This document shows positions 46,301-56,757 of a DNA stretch of 64,000 bases, one piece after another. Each line of letters begins with the position of its first letter. Position 1 is the first letter of the stretch. A program made the position numbers and the translations under genes. The notes beneath the pieces are model-generated. The model had not been told where the DNA came from. It worked only from the letters and a program-made list of their open reading frames with translations, and did not search any database. Origin of the DNA: Gossypium raimondii (lineage: Eukaryota; Streptophyta; Magnoliopsida; Malvales; Malvaceae); assembly GCF_025698545.1 (NCBI RefSeq), contig NC_068577.1, forward strand, positions 5,595,501 through 5,659,500, given 5' to 3'.

Positions 46301-47096
46301 AAGAAAAAAAACTCTCTACTAAGTGTGTTTCAAAGTTTTAACTTGTGTTTTCAACTACTACTACTTCAATTGGGAGTTCTAACTTTCAATTTTTTTTTTT
46401 TTTGCTTGTAGGCAGCCCAATAGCAATGGTAAGTTTAACAAGAAGGTAAACAAGCCAATTTTGACTTTGATCCTATTTGATTTCACCATAAAAGGTTAAC
46501 AATTTTAACTTCTTCAACTTAAATTTTAATTGGTTTGAATTTAAAATAATTTTAAAATAATTTAACTTTAAATAATCTAAATTTAAAATGATTAGAGCTC
46601 GAAATAAATAGAACAGGTAACATAGAATAACTCAAACTTGAAGTAATCATAACTCAAAACAATCCAGACCTATAATGACTTAACTAAAAAATTGAACCTC
46701 TCACTAAAATGACTTAAAGCAAACTAAGCTTGAAATTGATCCAAACCCGAAACAACTTGAAAATTTTAAAATGTTAATTAACTTGATTTAAATTAACCTG
46801 ATCCAAAACCAAATAAATATGCACAACTAAAAGGTGATCTAGAATGTCGGAAAAGTTAAATCATGTAATCATCTTTTAAAATGTTTGACTTAGTTAAGTA
46901 AACGACCCTATGTCGGGCTACATAACAGGCAATTGGCTGAAACATTGGTAAGCTGGAGGATTAATTTAATCAGCTAACTTAAGGCGCTAACTTATTAATT
47001 TAATTAAGAGGTTAACTTACTACATGAGGTCGCTTCCATGCCAACCACAACAACTGCATTTCACCAGTTTTAAACTCCAATATCCATTAGAAGATG
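46301..47096. other. Upstream flank of P4 after the Copia element, no gene
   Basis: Continues the block 2 copy of the P1 upstream region. It keeps GCTTGTAGGCAGCCCAATAG near 46405, which block 1 lost at the corresponding place near 9235. Confidence 0.7.
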
Positions 47097-47103
47097 ACCT
47101 ACC
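47097..47103 (+). promoter_or_regulatory. AC-I element upstream of P4
   Basis: ACCTACC in the same context as upstream of P1. Confidence 0.55.
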
Positions 47104-47199
47104 AAATATCTTTAATATTGACCAAGCTTTCTCCTTTCTCAACCATGTATGATCAAATATCACCAACTCCAGTGGCCTATTCCCACTGCTCCAAGACCC

Positions 47200-47207
47200 T
47201 ATATAAA
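47200..47207 (+). promoter_or_regulatory. TATA box of P4
   Basis: TATATAAA, 88 bp upstream of the ATG at 47288. Confidence 0.75.
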
Positions 47208-47287
47208 CCCCTTACACCATGCTTTCTCTTCCTCACTCAAAACTAGCTATTAAGATAAAAAGACTTTGTTTCATCTGCTTAACAGAA

Positions 47288-47641
47288 ATGGCATCTTTCA
47301 ATTGCTTTGCTTTGGCATTCTTCGTGGCTTTGTCGTTTTCAAGCATTGACGTTGGCCTAGCAGCTCGTCACCTTCAGCAACTGCCTCCGATGCCAACATT
47401 GCCTACAACCACACTCCCACCATTCCCATCTATCCCTAATCTCCCACAGCCATCCATACCATCTTTCCCAAGGCCCGGGGCACTTCCTCCATTTCCTACC
47501 ATGCCTGGGTTGCCCACATTGCCAAGTGTACCAAGGGCCACACTGCCTCCTCTGCCAAGCATACCCTCAATCCCCACAATCCAACCTACAATTCCCTCTA
47601 TTCCTTTCCTTTCTCCACCACCTTCTCCTTCTACCCCTTAA
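47288..47641 (+). CDS. P4: secreted proline-rich protein, 117 aa
   Basis: Block 2 counterpart of P1. The proteins differ at only one visible residue (Phe for Leu in the PP(L/F)PTMPGLP stretch). Signal peptide, triplet-proline mature chain and SPPPSPSTP tail are as in P1. The start is chosen by the same TATA argument against the ATG at 47219. Its 3' flank lost about 80-90 bp compared with P1 (around 47640-47720). The nearest upstream feature is the Copia element, whose 5' LTR faces away about 1 kb from the start codon and could affect expression. Confidence 0.86.
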   Translation: MASFNCFALAFFVALSFSSIDVGLAARHLQQLPPMPTLPTTTLPPFPSIPNLPQPSIPSFPRPGALPPFPTMPGLPTLPSVPRATLPPLPSIPSIPTIQPTIPSIPFLSPPPSPSTP

Positions 47642-47805
47642 AATGGGACCCAGTCCACAGTCGGGACATGCTACTACTGTTCTCATCTCATTCAGGGTTG
47701 AAAGTGGTAGCTACAGATCTTACAAGATTTGAGCCGTCTTTGTATGTTGATTTTTGAGAACTATTGTTTGCTTATTTTCACCACATATAGGATTTGTTTG
47801 TATAA

Positions 47806-47819
47806 ATGGGAGTTCCCAT
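47806..47819 (+). other. 3' flank hairpin of P4
   Basis: ATGGGAGTTCCCAT, as in P1. Confidence 0.45.
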
Positions 47820-47834
47820 TATTTGGTGTATTTT

Positions 47835-49094
47835 GATACGTTATTCTGCTTACTTATAAACTTCACATTGTTAACATACGAATTTAGCAAATGAAGAAAA
47901 GAATGATAAAATAAATTAATTATGATACAACACCACAAACCAATAAGATCAGAATTGAAAATGATTATTAAAATATTTAGTTGAAGTATATACATATATA
48001 ATACATTAAATAACAAAATACAAATACAAGTTATATTTATTTTAAACTATAATTAAAATTAAATCTATAAAATACACTATTATATTTAAGTTAAATTATA
48101 TATTAAAATGTTATATTAAATAATAATTAAAATCATTATTACATTAAAATAATGATTAATTCAGATAAATATTAAATTTATACATGAACTTCGTTTCAAT
48201 GTGTAATTTGATATATGAACTTTTATTTGGTACAATTATATAGATAAAACTTATATTGTCGTTAATATGTATATATGAAACTTAGATTTTGATTCAATTG
48301 TATACATTTAAATAATATTTTTTTCATATTAGATTAATATAATTATTTACTTATGTAATATCCAACGTAAATTGTGCTAATTCAATAATGTTATTAGTGA
48401 TTTTAGAAAATTAAACCAAATCAAAATTTCATGTATAAAATCGTACAAAATAAATCAAAATTTATGTATAGTTTTGATATTTATCTCTAAAAATTTGTGG
48501 AATAAAATAAAATTTTAATTAATAGACTGGGGAATGAAAAATTAAAAAAAACTCACCAATGAGCTTGTGTTTTAGTTGGGGTTCAATTTTGTCTAAAGAT
48601 GTCAATGGACCAGACCTCTAATGACATCCAAAGGAGCCCTTATAATTTGTTGTCTGTAAAATAATTATATCATAAGACATTATGTAAAATTTTCGCATGG
48701 AACAAGTTAAGGATTTATTTTGGTTTTGAGATTAAATAAAACCACGTGTGTATAAAAGTCAAATTGGAGCTAAGGGCAGTGGAAAAAACCCAAGTTCTAT
48801 CATGTTGATGTTTGTAAATAATGTTTCTTTGTCGAGATTGAGAGCATTTTAAGATAAAATTCTCCAATAAGTGTACTTCTTGAAGTTTTAATCATTTTTA
48901 TCCATCCTATCCAAAATCAATTTAACTCACTCTATTTATAAGTATACAAGGGCGAATTTAGGCGCTAACTAACTCAACTCAACCCAATCCAATTTTTGAA
49001 GAATGTGTTTCGGGTAATTTTAATAAGAAAAAGTAGGAAGATAATTATTTGAAATTTTAAATTATATATAACATAGAAAAAAGAATAACATATA
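47835..49094. other. AT-rich 3' flank of P4, no gene
   Basis: Matches 10730-11948. It contains a short extra piece near 48615 (CCAGACCTCTAATGACATCC) absent from block 1. It ends in the target duplication TAACATATA (49086-49094). Confidence 0.65.
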
Positions 49095-49507
49095 GGGTGA
49101 AATACTTAAAAATGCCGAATTAAAAAAAATTTATTGGATTAGGTCAGTTTTTGAAAAAATTACGGAACTAAGCCGAAATGACGAAAACTGTTCCAGCTAG
49201 AAGCGCTTTCCACAACGGTTACCCCCCAACAGCTTCCCCACCCCAACAGCTATTTAAATAGCAGTTGAACCCCCCTGAACTAATGACTATTTTTTTCCTA
49301 TATAAACCCCTAATTCTTTTATTTTTTCAATTCAATCTCAACTCATCTCTCTCGCATTCTCAAACTTCTCTCAAATTTCCCTCAATTCCCTCTTAATTTC
49401 TCACTCATTTTCATTCTTCTCTCAACTCTTCTTTTTATTAAAATTGTATTAATGTTTTTTAAATTATTTTTCTATTACAAATTATTTCGTATTTTTCAAA
49501 ATTAGTA

Positions 49508-50928
49508 ACGGAAAAATCTCTAATTCGTTTGGATGACAAACACATTTCGGTCAATCAATTGTAAATGGTAAATTTTTTATTATATTAGTCTAATTTAATT
49601 TAAATATTTTCTTGTTATACTGAAATTTAATATTTTGTATTTTTTTTATATATAATCGGAAGATCAAATTTTGGAGACGTATATTTGTAATCTACCTGTT
49701 CCTCCATACTTGAGAAATACAAGATTTTTGCACGTGGCTCGTATGGGTAGGGGGTTTAAATTGGACCCCACACTTGTAAGCGAGTTGGCGGAAAGGTGGA
49801 GACCCGAGACGCACACATTCCATCTTCCATGCGGCGAGTGCACTATCACACTTGAGGATGTGCAGTTACAACTCGAGTTATCGATGGATGGGCCGATAGT
49901 GACTGGGTCAGTTGTCATAGCCGATTGGAGAGATATATGCGAGACTATGGGCCAAGTTATGTGGGACTACCAGAGGAGCTTTAAGATATACGACTTTTGT
50001 TAGATCAACGATAGGAAGTGGAGGTATATATTTTTTAAATTTGAATTATATAATATTAACATAGTTGATTTAAAAATTAATAGTATATATAATTAAAAAT
50101 TTTATTATTTTAATATAGTTTGAATGCATCCCGTTCGAATTCTTGGTGAATCCCAACATCTGGCATGTGAAGGTGTCATTGGTAGTGTATGCTATAATGA
50201 AGATGCATGAATCAGATAAAGTTATGCAACAGTTTGGGTTTAGGTAAACGATTCTGTTGACACCCCAAGACATCGAATATCTGCATTATATCGACTTGTG
50301 GGGGAGAATAGATGGAAATTGGCCTACATTCCACGCTTAATATACTAACCTTTGGAACAATAGATACGACTTTTTACCTACTTGCGAGGCCATTATCGCT
50401 CTAAAGTTAGCCTACGATCCGGAGTACATGCCATGGTTTAGACACCATGGCAAGCCATATCTACTAGTAGAAGAGGTGAGGGGTAGACAACGTTATATGA
50501 GGAGGCCACGACGGGAGCCTAGGCATCCAAGGTCTGGAGCAGCTTTCGAGGAGAGTCCATCATCTACACCAACACAAGAACCGACACCGATGGTCGCACC
50601 ACCCCTAATCAATATGGTTTGACTTATTCTGGTGCTTTTCTAACCCCGTCATTTTTACACAAGCACCACACTTGCACCACATTTGTCTATTTCTACATCG
50701 ATGCCAGGTTTTATTTTTGGACCACCACTTCCATCTCTAGCATATTACACACCGATGCAATTGATGTTTCAAATGACGGCGATTTCGACGATGGCATATA
50801 GGCCATCTATGTTTGGGGCACCAACCGAAAGTCTGATTGTTCTATCATCGGTGTGTAGGACACAATATAGTTATATGCATACGCCGATGGTGTCACAAAC
50901 ACCCATATTCGTAACCACCTGTTCCTAG
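49508..50928 (+). pseudogene. Plant mobile domain (PMD) gene, copy 2
   Basis: Same beginning as copy 1: ACG (49508) in place of ATG, then KSLIRLDDKHISVNQL. Exon 2 encodes LETYICNLPVPPYLRN, VARMGRGFKLDPTLVSEL, ERWRPETHTFHLPCGECTIT and LSMDGPIVTGSVV with no stop. A deletion of about 500 bp then joins ADWRDIC to sequence that belongs downstream (ACTATGGGCC...), putting it out of frame. The later parts (WPTFHA-like, DPEYMPWFRHHGKPYLL) and the low-complexity C-terminus (MPGFIFGPPLPSLAYYTPM) remain. It is non-functional but less decayed than copy 1, and is useful as the uninterrupted reference. Confidence 0.78.
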
Positions 50929-50940
50929 AGTGGATGATAT

Positions 50941-51557
50941 ACGATGGCAATTGAGGAGCACTCCACAATCAACCTAAATAAATCTGATTGAGCTCAACCT
51001 AAGAGTTAGCCAAACCTCAGTTGTATTCGAAAAAAATTACAAACTAAGAGTTAACCAAATCGAGTAGTTCGAGTTTCAATTTTGAATCGAATTAAATTTT
51101 ACAATTCGAATAATCTGAATACACAATTGTTGTAAATATAAAAGTAAATAATTATTAACTTTACAACTCAAAAAAGTATAAAAAGTATAAAGAATATAGA
51201 AAAAAACTTAAAAAATATAAAAAACCTTAAACCTTAAACCTTAAACCATAAACCCCTAAACTATAAAACACTAAGACCTACAAAATGCTAACACTAACCC
51301 TACTTTAACAAAAACCAAAACCCTTGTCCTAAAAAAACCCTAAACTCAAAAGGAAAACACCTTCAGTTGGAAGCATTTTCAATGAATGTGACAGAAAGCG
51401 TGTCTAGTTGAAAGTTTTTTTTTTTTTTTTGCAAATCCGCTGAAAATATTTTCAGTAGGAAGCATTTTCGTGTTTTTAATCTAATCACATAATTTTTCCA
51501 AAAATCAGCTTAATCTAGTAATTTTTTTAAAAATCGGCATTTTTGAGAAATTTACTC
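50941..51557. repeat. Right subterminal region of MULE copy 2
   Basis: Short CCTTAAACCTTAAACC stretch and three AGTTG-AAGC motifs before the terminus, as in 29341-29918. No gene. Confidence 0.55.
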
Positions 51558-51620
51558 TAGCATATATGTATATAATTGATTAGGGGACATAGTAGGAAAG
51601 GTCTATAAGGAAGTGTGTAG

Positions 51621-52093
51621 TAGAGTCGCTCATGGTCGGGCGGCCTACTACTGGACGGCCCCACCAAATATGGGAGGGTTTGGGTAAAATATAGGCCCAA
51701 ATATGGGCTTGGGCAAAAAACGAGGCCCGATTAAAAAGCGGGCAGACCTCGGCACCACTTTTTGGCCTGCCCGCCCAATTTAATAATAAATATTTTATTT
51801 TTTAATTTTTAATTTTAAAATACTTTTAAAATAATTTTTAAATTTTTTAATTTTAAAATATTTTAAAATACTTTGTAAAATTTTTTAATTTAAAAATATT
51901 TTTAAAATAATTTTTTAATTTTAAAATAATTTTTGGTATTTATTTAAAAAAGCAGGCAAGGCAGGCAGGCTTATGAATTTTTCGGCCGGCTGGACAAAAT
52001 TCTAGGCCCATATTTGGGCAGCCGGGCCTAGGACCCGGCTGAAATTTTTATGGGCCGGCCCGAACCCGCCCGCCCGGCCCATGAGCACCTCTA
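51621..52093. mobile_element. hAT-type MITE (473 bp)
   Basis: Starts TAGAGTCGCTCATGGTCGGG and ends CCATGAGCACCTCTA, giving inverted termini TAGAG-YGCTCATGG. It is flanked by a perfect 8-bp target duplication GTGTGTAG (51613-51620 and 52094-52101). Block 1 has the empty site at 29974-29981 (ATGTGTAG). GGCC-rich arms surround an AT-rich centre; no coding capacity. Confidence 0.9.
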
Positions 52094-52101
52094 GTGTGTA
52101 G

Positions 52102-52660
52102 ATTACATAGTTTCTTTATATAATCAGCTTCGAAAGTACTATTGTTGTGCATGACATGTTAGGGAAACTTTGTTAACATGGAGGTTTATCGAAGTATACT
52201 ACTTCACATATTATTAATCTATAATATATATAAAAGTATGAGTTTGAAATTTATTTTTAATTGTCGAGAATATTTTTATTTTCTATCATATTATTAAATT
52301 CACAATTAAAAATAATTATAATATTTAAACTAGTATTATTACTTACAAAAGTTGAAATAAAATAAAAGTGATACATTTAAAAATAATTATAATTTAATAA
52401 AAGTTGTGATAATTACACATTTAAATATAATTAGTCGTGCTAATCATAAAATATAGGGAAAATGTGATAATTATAATTATAATTTACGATTATTAATTAA
52501 AATAAAATAAAATAAAATAATTATTTAAATAGAATTTTAAACCTATTAATTATCACTTCACTGTTTGATGAATATTTCGTAATGGATACGTTCTTTCCAT
52601 AAGGTTTTTAATTGTTGGGTTAGAATGAGTTTATGTGATAATGTGGTGAATGTAGTTTTG
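52102..52660. other. AT-rich spacer, no gene
   Basis: Block 2 version of 29982-30600. Simple AT-rich sequence only. Confidence 0.65.
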
Positions 52661-52664
52661 GGAG

Positions 52665-52862
52665 TTGGATAACAAAATCATTCTACCAGCCTCTAACTTT
52701 ACTGCCTTTAACCAGTTTTTCTTAAGATTCATATCAGCGGAGGAAAGAACTGGTGTTACTTTTGAGGATTTCGCTAGCCAAGAATATTTTAAGAGAGAAT
52801 TACAAGAGATTGTACGAATTTTAAAAAATGATGAGGAGTTCCAAAATCAACATTTTTTATAG
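52665..52862 (+). pseudogene. Unknown conserved exon-like fragment
   Basis: A 65-codon open stretch without an ATG start, beginning LDNKIILPASNFTAFNQFFL and containing EERTGVTFEDFASQEYFKR, then EIVRILKNDEEFQNQHFL and a stop. Its composition is that of a soluble helical protein, unlike the AT-rich surroundings. I do not recognise the family. It looks like the last exon of a lost gene. The block 1 twin (30605-30779) has a premature stop. It converges on P5, whose stop codon is 210 bp away. Confidence 0.45.
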
Positions 52863-52934
52863 TTGGGACCCAAATATATATCCCATATAAGTAATAACGT
52901 ATCAAAGTACAACAAATTTCAAGCACAAGAAATA

Positions 52935-52956
52935 ATGGGATTTGGGAAACTCCCAT
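52935..52956 (-). other. 3' flank hairpin of P5
   Basis: Same folded motif as behind P2. Confidence 0.45.
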
Positions 52957-53071
52957 TTATACAAACAAATATATGTGGTGAAAAAAAAGAACATACAATA
53001 CTCAAAATCAAGAGACGACTGAAATCACATTAAAACAAATCCAGTATGCAGCAGATAAACAAAAGGGTATT

Positions 53072-53425
53072 TCAAGGAGTAGAAGGAGAAGGTGGTGGAG
53101 AAAGGAAAGGAATAGAGGGGATTGCAGTTGGGATTGTGGGCATGCTTGGCAGAGGAGGCAGTGTGGCCCTTGGTACACTTGGCAATGTGGGCAACCCAGG
53201 CATGGTAGGAAGTGGAGGAAGCGCCCCAGGCCTTGGCAATGCCGGTATGGATGGCTGTGGGAGATTAGGGATAGATGGCAGTGGGGGGAGTGTGGTTGTA
53301 GGCAAAGTTGGCATTGGAGGCAATTGAGGCAGCTGCAGAAGGTGACGAGCAGCTATCCCAACATCAATGCTTGCAAATGACAAAGCCATCACGAATGCTA
53401 AAGCAAAGCAATTGAAAGATGCCAT
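53072..53425 (-). CDS. P5: secreted proline-rich protein, 117 aa
   Basis: Block 2 counterpart of P2. Signal peptide MASFNCFALAFVMALSF, then RHLLQLPQLPPMPTLP and the triplet-proline chain with SIPALPRPGALPPLP, ending SPPPSPSTP. It differs from P2 at two visible residues. The extra Leu-Pro-Gln-Leu after the cleavage site distinguishes the P2/P5 subtype, compensated by shorter spacing later so that the length stays at 117. The start at 53425 is chosen over the in-frame ATG at 53506, which lies too close to the TATA box. Divergent from P6, with 1.9 kb between their start codons. Confidence 0.86.
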   Translation of the reverse strand: MASFNCFALAFVMALSFASIDVGIAARHLLQLPQLPPMPTLPTTTLPPLPSIPNLPQPSIPALPRPGALPPLPTMPGLPTLPSVPRATLPPLPSMPTIPTAIPSIPFLSPPPSPSTP

Positions 53426-53516
53426 TTTTCTAGAGATGTGAGTCCAATTAAGCAGACGAAAGAAAGCTCTTGTTTTGATAGTTGTGGAGTGAGGGAGAGA
53501 AAGCATGGTGGTGGGG

Positions 53517-53524
53517 TTTATATA
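53517..53524 (-). promoter_or_regulatory. TATA box of P5
   Basis: TATATAAA on the minus strand, about 92 bp from the start codon. Confidence 0.75.
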
Positions 53525-53603
53525 GGTCTTGGATCAGTGGAGTTGGTAATGTTTGATCATGTATGGTTGGAATGGAGAAAACATAGTCAATATTAAAGGA
53601 TTT

Positions 53604-53610
53604 GGTAGGT
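53604..53610 (-). promoter_or_regulatory. AC-I element upstream of P5
   Basis: ACCTACC on the minus strand within GACCTACCAAAT. Confidence 0.55.
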
Positions 53611-53624
53611 CAACTTCCCATGGG

Positions 53625-55150
53625 TATTGGAGTTTAAAACGGGTGGAATGCTGTTGTGGTTGGCATAGAAGCTTCATCCAGCCACTTAATTAAACAGTAT
53701 ACTTAAACAATCCTCCAGGTTAGCAAAGTTTTCGCTAGTTGGCCAGATATCTAACAGAATTAGGATTTGTTTACTTAACATGTCAGGTATGATACTCGTA
53801 TTTCGAAGTTGATTATATAAATAAATTTGCCATGGTTGAGCTTAAAATTGTAAATAAATTGCCATATACCTTTATCGAAGATCTAATTCCATAAGTATAA
53901 ATAGGTTTATATCAATGTTTTCTTAAATCAGATCGATGATCGAACTGATTAGACCACCATTTCGGTCAATCCGATTGGTTCAACCGGTCTGATTAAAAAA
54001 TAATTAAAAATTAAAAATAATTTTTTTAAACTCCGATTCGACTAGTTTTTTAGTCAGTTTAATCGGTTCGTAGTGATTCTCGATCTAATCGGTTCAAAGT
54101 CACTCTCCGTATTGATCTCCCGATCAATTCCCAATCTAATCGACTAGTCCAGTTCAAACAACACTGGTAAATACCAACATTTTACTTATCTGTTAATATA
54201 TGATAAGCCTATATCAATACATTTTGTTAGTGTTGGTATAAAAGTATCTATAATGAGAAATCAAATTTAATAATTAAGTAAAATTTTTGGAAGAAACAAG
54301 TTAACAATTTATTTTACTTTTGAGATATGAATTAAAAGTTAAATAAAATGAGGTATATAAAAATCAAATTGGATCTTAGACCAATAAAAACTCACCAATA
54401 TTATCTTATTTGTTGTTTCTAACTAATATTATTTTGGGAGTTCTAACTTTCAATTTTTTCTTTTTGCTTGTAGGCAGCCCAATACCAATGGTAAGTTTAA
54501 CAAGAAAGGTAAACATGCCAATTTTGATTTTGATCCAATCTGATTTCACCATAAAAGCTTAATAATTTTAATTTCTTCAACTTAAATTTAAATTGATTTG
54601 AATTCAAAACAATTTAAATTTAAAATGATTTAATTCTAAATAACCAAAATTTAAAATGATTAGAGCTCAAATAAATAGACCAAGTAACTTAGAATAACTT
54701 AAACTTGAAGTAACCATAACTCAAAACAATCTAGACCTATAATGACTTAACTCAAAAACTAAGCCTCTTACTGAAATGACTTAAAGCAAACCAAACTTGA
54801 AATTGATAAACCCGAAATAACTTGAAAATTTTAAAATCTTAATTAACTTGATTTAAATTAACCTGATCCAAAACCAAATAAATATGCACAACTAAAAAGC
54901 CATCTAGATTAATGTCCAACAAGTTAATTCATGTTTAAAATATTTGACATATTTAAGTAAACAACCCTATGTCGGGCTACATAACAGGCAATTGGCTGAA
55001 ACATTGGTAAGCAGGAGGATTAATTTGATCAGCTAACTTAAGACGCTATTAATTTAATTAAGAGGCTAACTTATTACATGAGGTAGCTTCCACGCCAACC
55101 ACAACAACTGCATTTCACCATTTTTAAACTCCAATATCCATTAGAAGATG
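53625..55150. other. Divergent P5/P6 intergenic region with duplication junction, no gene
   Basis: To 53850 this matches the P2 upstream flank. From 53851 it becomes the P1/P4-type upstream repeat (GAACCG-rich block about 53935-54165, then AT-rich sequence). The junction marks a rearrangement that brought P6 next to P5. Confidence 0.65.
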
Positions 55151-55157
55151 ACCTACC
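55151..55157 (+). promoter_or_regulatory. AC-I element upstream of P6
   Basis: ACCTACC in the P1/P4-type promoter. Confidence 0.55.
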
Positions 55158-55253
55158 AAATATCTTTAATATTGACCAAGCTTTCTCCTTTTTCAACCAT
55201 GTATGATCAAATATCACCAACTCCAGTGGCCTATTCCCACTGCTCCAATACCC

Positions 55254-55261
55254 TATATAAA
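55254..55261 (+). promoter_or_regulatory. TATA box of P6
   Basis: TATATAAA, 88 bp upstream of the ATG at 55342. Confidence 0.75.
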
Positions 55262-55341
55262 CCCCTTACCCCATGCTTTCTCTTCCTCACTCAAAAGTAG
55301 CTATTAAGATAACAAGACTTTGTTTCATCTGCTTAACAGAA

Positions 55342-55695
55342 ATGGCATCTTTCAATTGCTTTGCTTTGGCATTCTTCGTGGCTTTGTCGTTTTCAAGCAT
55401 TGACGTTGGCCTAGCAGGTCGTCACCTTCAGCAACTGCCTCCGATGCCAACATTGCCTACAACCACACTCCCACCTTTCCCATCTATCCCTAATCTCCCA
55501 CAGCCATCCATACCATCTTTCCCAAGGCCTGGGGCGCTTCCTCCACTTCCTACCATGCCTGCTTTGCCCACATTGCCTACTGTACCAAGGGCCACATTGC
55601 CCCCTCTACCAAGCATGCCTTCGGTTCCCACAATCCCAACTACAATTCCTTCTATTCCATTCTTCTCTCCACCACCTTCTCCTTCTAGTCCTTAA
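55342..55695 (+). CDS. P6: secreted proline-rich protein, 117 aa, chimeric
   Basis: The N-terminal half (MASFNCFALAFFVALSFSSI, promoter and leader) is of the P1/P4 type. The C-terminal half (TMPALPTLPTVPRATLP, FFSPPPSPSSP) and the 3' flank are of the P3 type. The switch lies between 55444 and 55529, where both parents are nearly identical, as expected from unequal crossing-over or gene conversion. Residue 26, at the predicted cleavage site, is Gly instead of Ala (LAGRH), which might shift cleavage by a residue. One Ile-to-Val change (SVPTIP) distinguishes it from P3. The frame is intact and the promoter complete, so it is probably expressed. The start is chosen as for P1. Confidence 0.87.
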   Translation: MASFNCFALAFFVALSFSSIDVGLAGRHLQQLPPMPTLPTTTLPPFPSIPNLPQPSIPSFPRPGALPPLPTMPALPTLPTVPRATLPPLPSMPSVPTIPTTIPSIPFFSPPPSPSSP

Positions 55696-55777
55696 AAATC
55701 CCTTTCGCTAGGTGATGGGTGGCTATTCCAATCCAGAGTCTTATTTTTTTGTCCACCACTTATATTGCTTTGTATAA

Positions 55778-55800
55778 ATGGGAGTTTCCCCAATTCCCAT
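55778..55800 (+). other. 3' flank hairpin of P6
   Basis: ATGGGAGTTTCC...ATTCCCAT, as behind P3. Confidence 0.45.
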
Positions 55801-55809
55801 GATTTGCCG

Positions 55810-56757
55810 TACTTTATACTTATTTTGCTTATTATTGGATCATATACTTATTATATATATTGTTTTCATTAATTAATTAATTACTGAATCCATTGTTAAC
55901 ATACGAGTTTATGAAAGTAAGATAAGAATGAAACAATAAATATAGACAAAATAAATTAATTATGATACAAAGTTTTAGTTTACTAATGCTTCACCTGCAA
56001 TTAGTTTACATTTTCTTTTACAATTCAAATCCAAATTATTCTTGGAGAAAGTAGACACTGACTAATAAGTCACAATTTAGGGTTAAACTAACTCAAATTA
56101 TTCTGAGTTTAAACTGACCTAAATTATTCTTTGAGAAGCTAAACACTTGACCAATAAACTACAATTTAAGATTAAACTAGTTTACATTTTTTAATGTTAA
56201 AGAGTGAAAAAATAGAATGTCGGTAATAACAATATATCACAAAGAAAAAGAGAGAAAAATAAAGAACACAAATTTTACGTGGAAACCCTTCTGGGAGAAA
56301 AATCACGGGCAGAGGAGAGGATAATTTACTATGTCGAATTTGAATGATTACAAGAGGAGTAGACTATGTCTATTTATAGGCTTGTAAAACCATATTCTAA
56401 TAGGAGCGTAGTAAGATTGAAACGCCTTATTCTAATCAATATCAAATAGATGGAGCTTAATAAGGTTTAAAAAACCTTATTCTAAAATAAAATAAAAGAA
56501 GTGTAGTTCTATTTGGATTTTACTTTTATTTTATTTTACCAATATATTTTATTTAAATAAGGATTCGAGTCACTTAATTCTAACAAAGAAGATGAGTTTC
56601 TTTTATTAGACTTGAACCTTGATGTTTAAAGAGGTTTGTCATTAGGCAATAGCTTATTGACAATTTTTGTAATAGTGGGTCAATCGAGATCAACAGTGAA
56701 GTTGGTTTCACTGAAACTAAAAATAATAGTGACAATGAGATTATTTATTATAATAGT
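55810..56757. other. 3' flank of P6, no gene
   Basis: P3-type flank. It includes an extra stretch at about 56210-56580 not seen behind P3 (with ACGTGGAAACCCTTCTGGG and TATTTATAGGCTTG, the look of an LTR or gene-leader fragment). It ends in the target duplication ATAGT (56753-56757). Confidence 0.5.

Larger units (their letters stand above)
49095..51557. mobile_element. PMD-carrying MULE, copy 2 (2,463 bp)
   Basis: Uninterrupted sister of the element in block 1. Termini are GGGTGAAATACTTAAAAATG and, inverted, GAGTAAATTTCTCAAAAATG. The 9-bp flanks are TAACATATA (49086-49094) and TAGCATATA (51558-51566). It carries the PMD pseudogene with TATA box 49299-49306 and no transposase. Sharing the site with block 1 shows it was there before the duplication. 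Confidence 0.8.
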
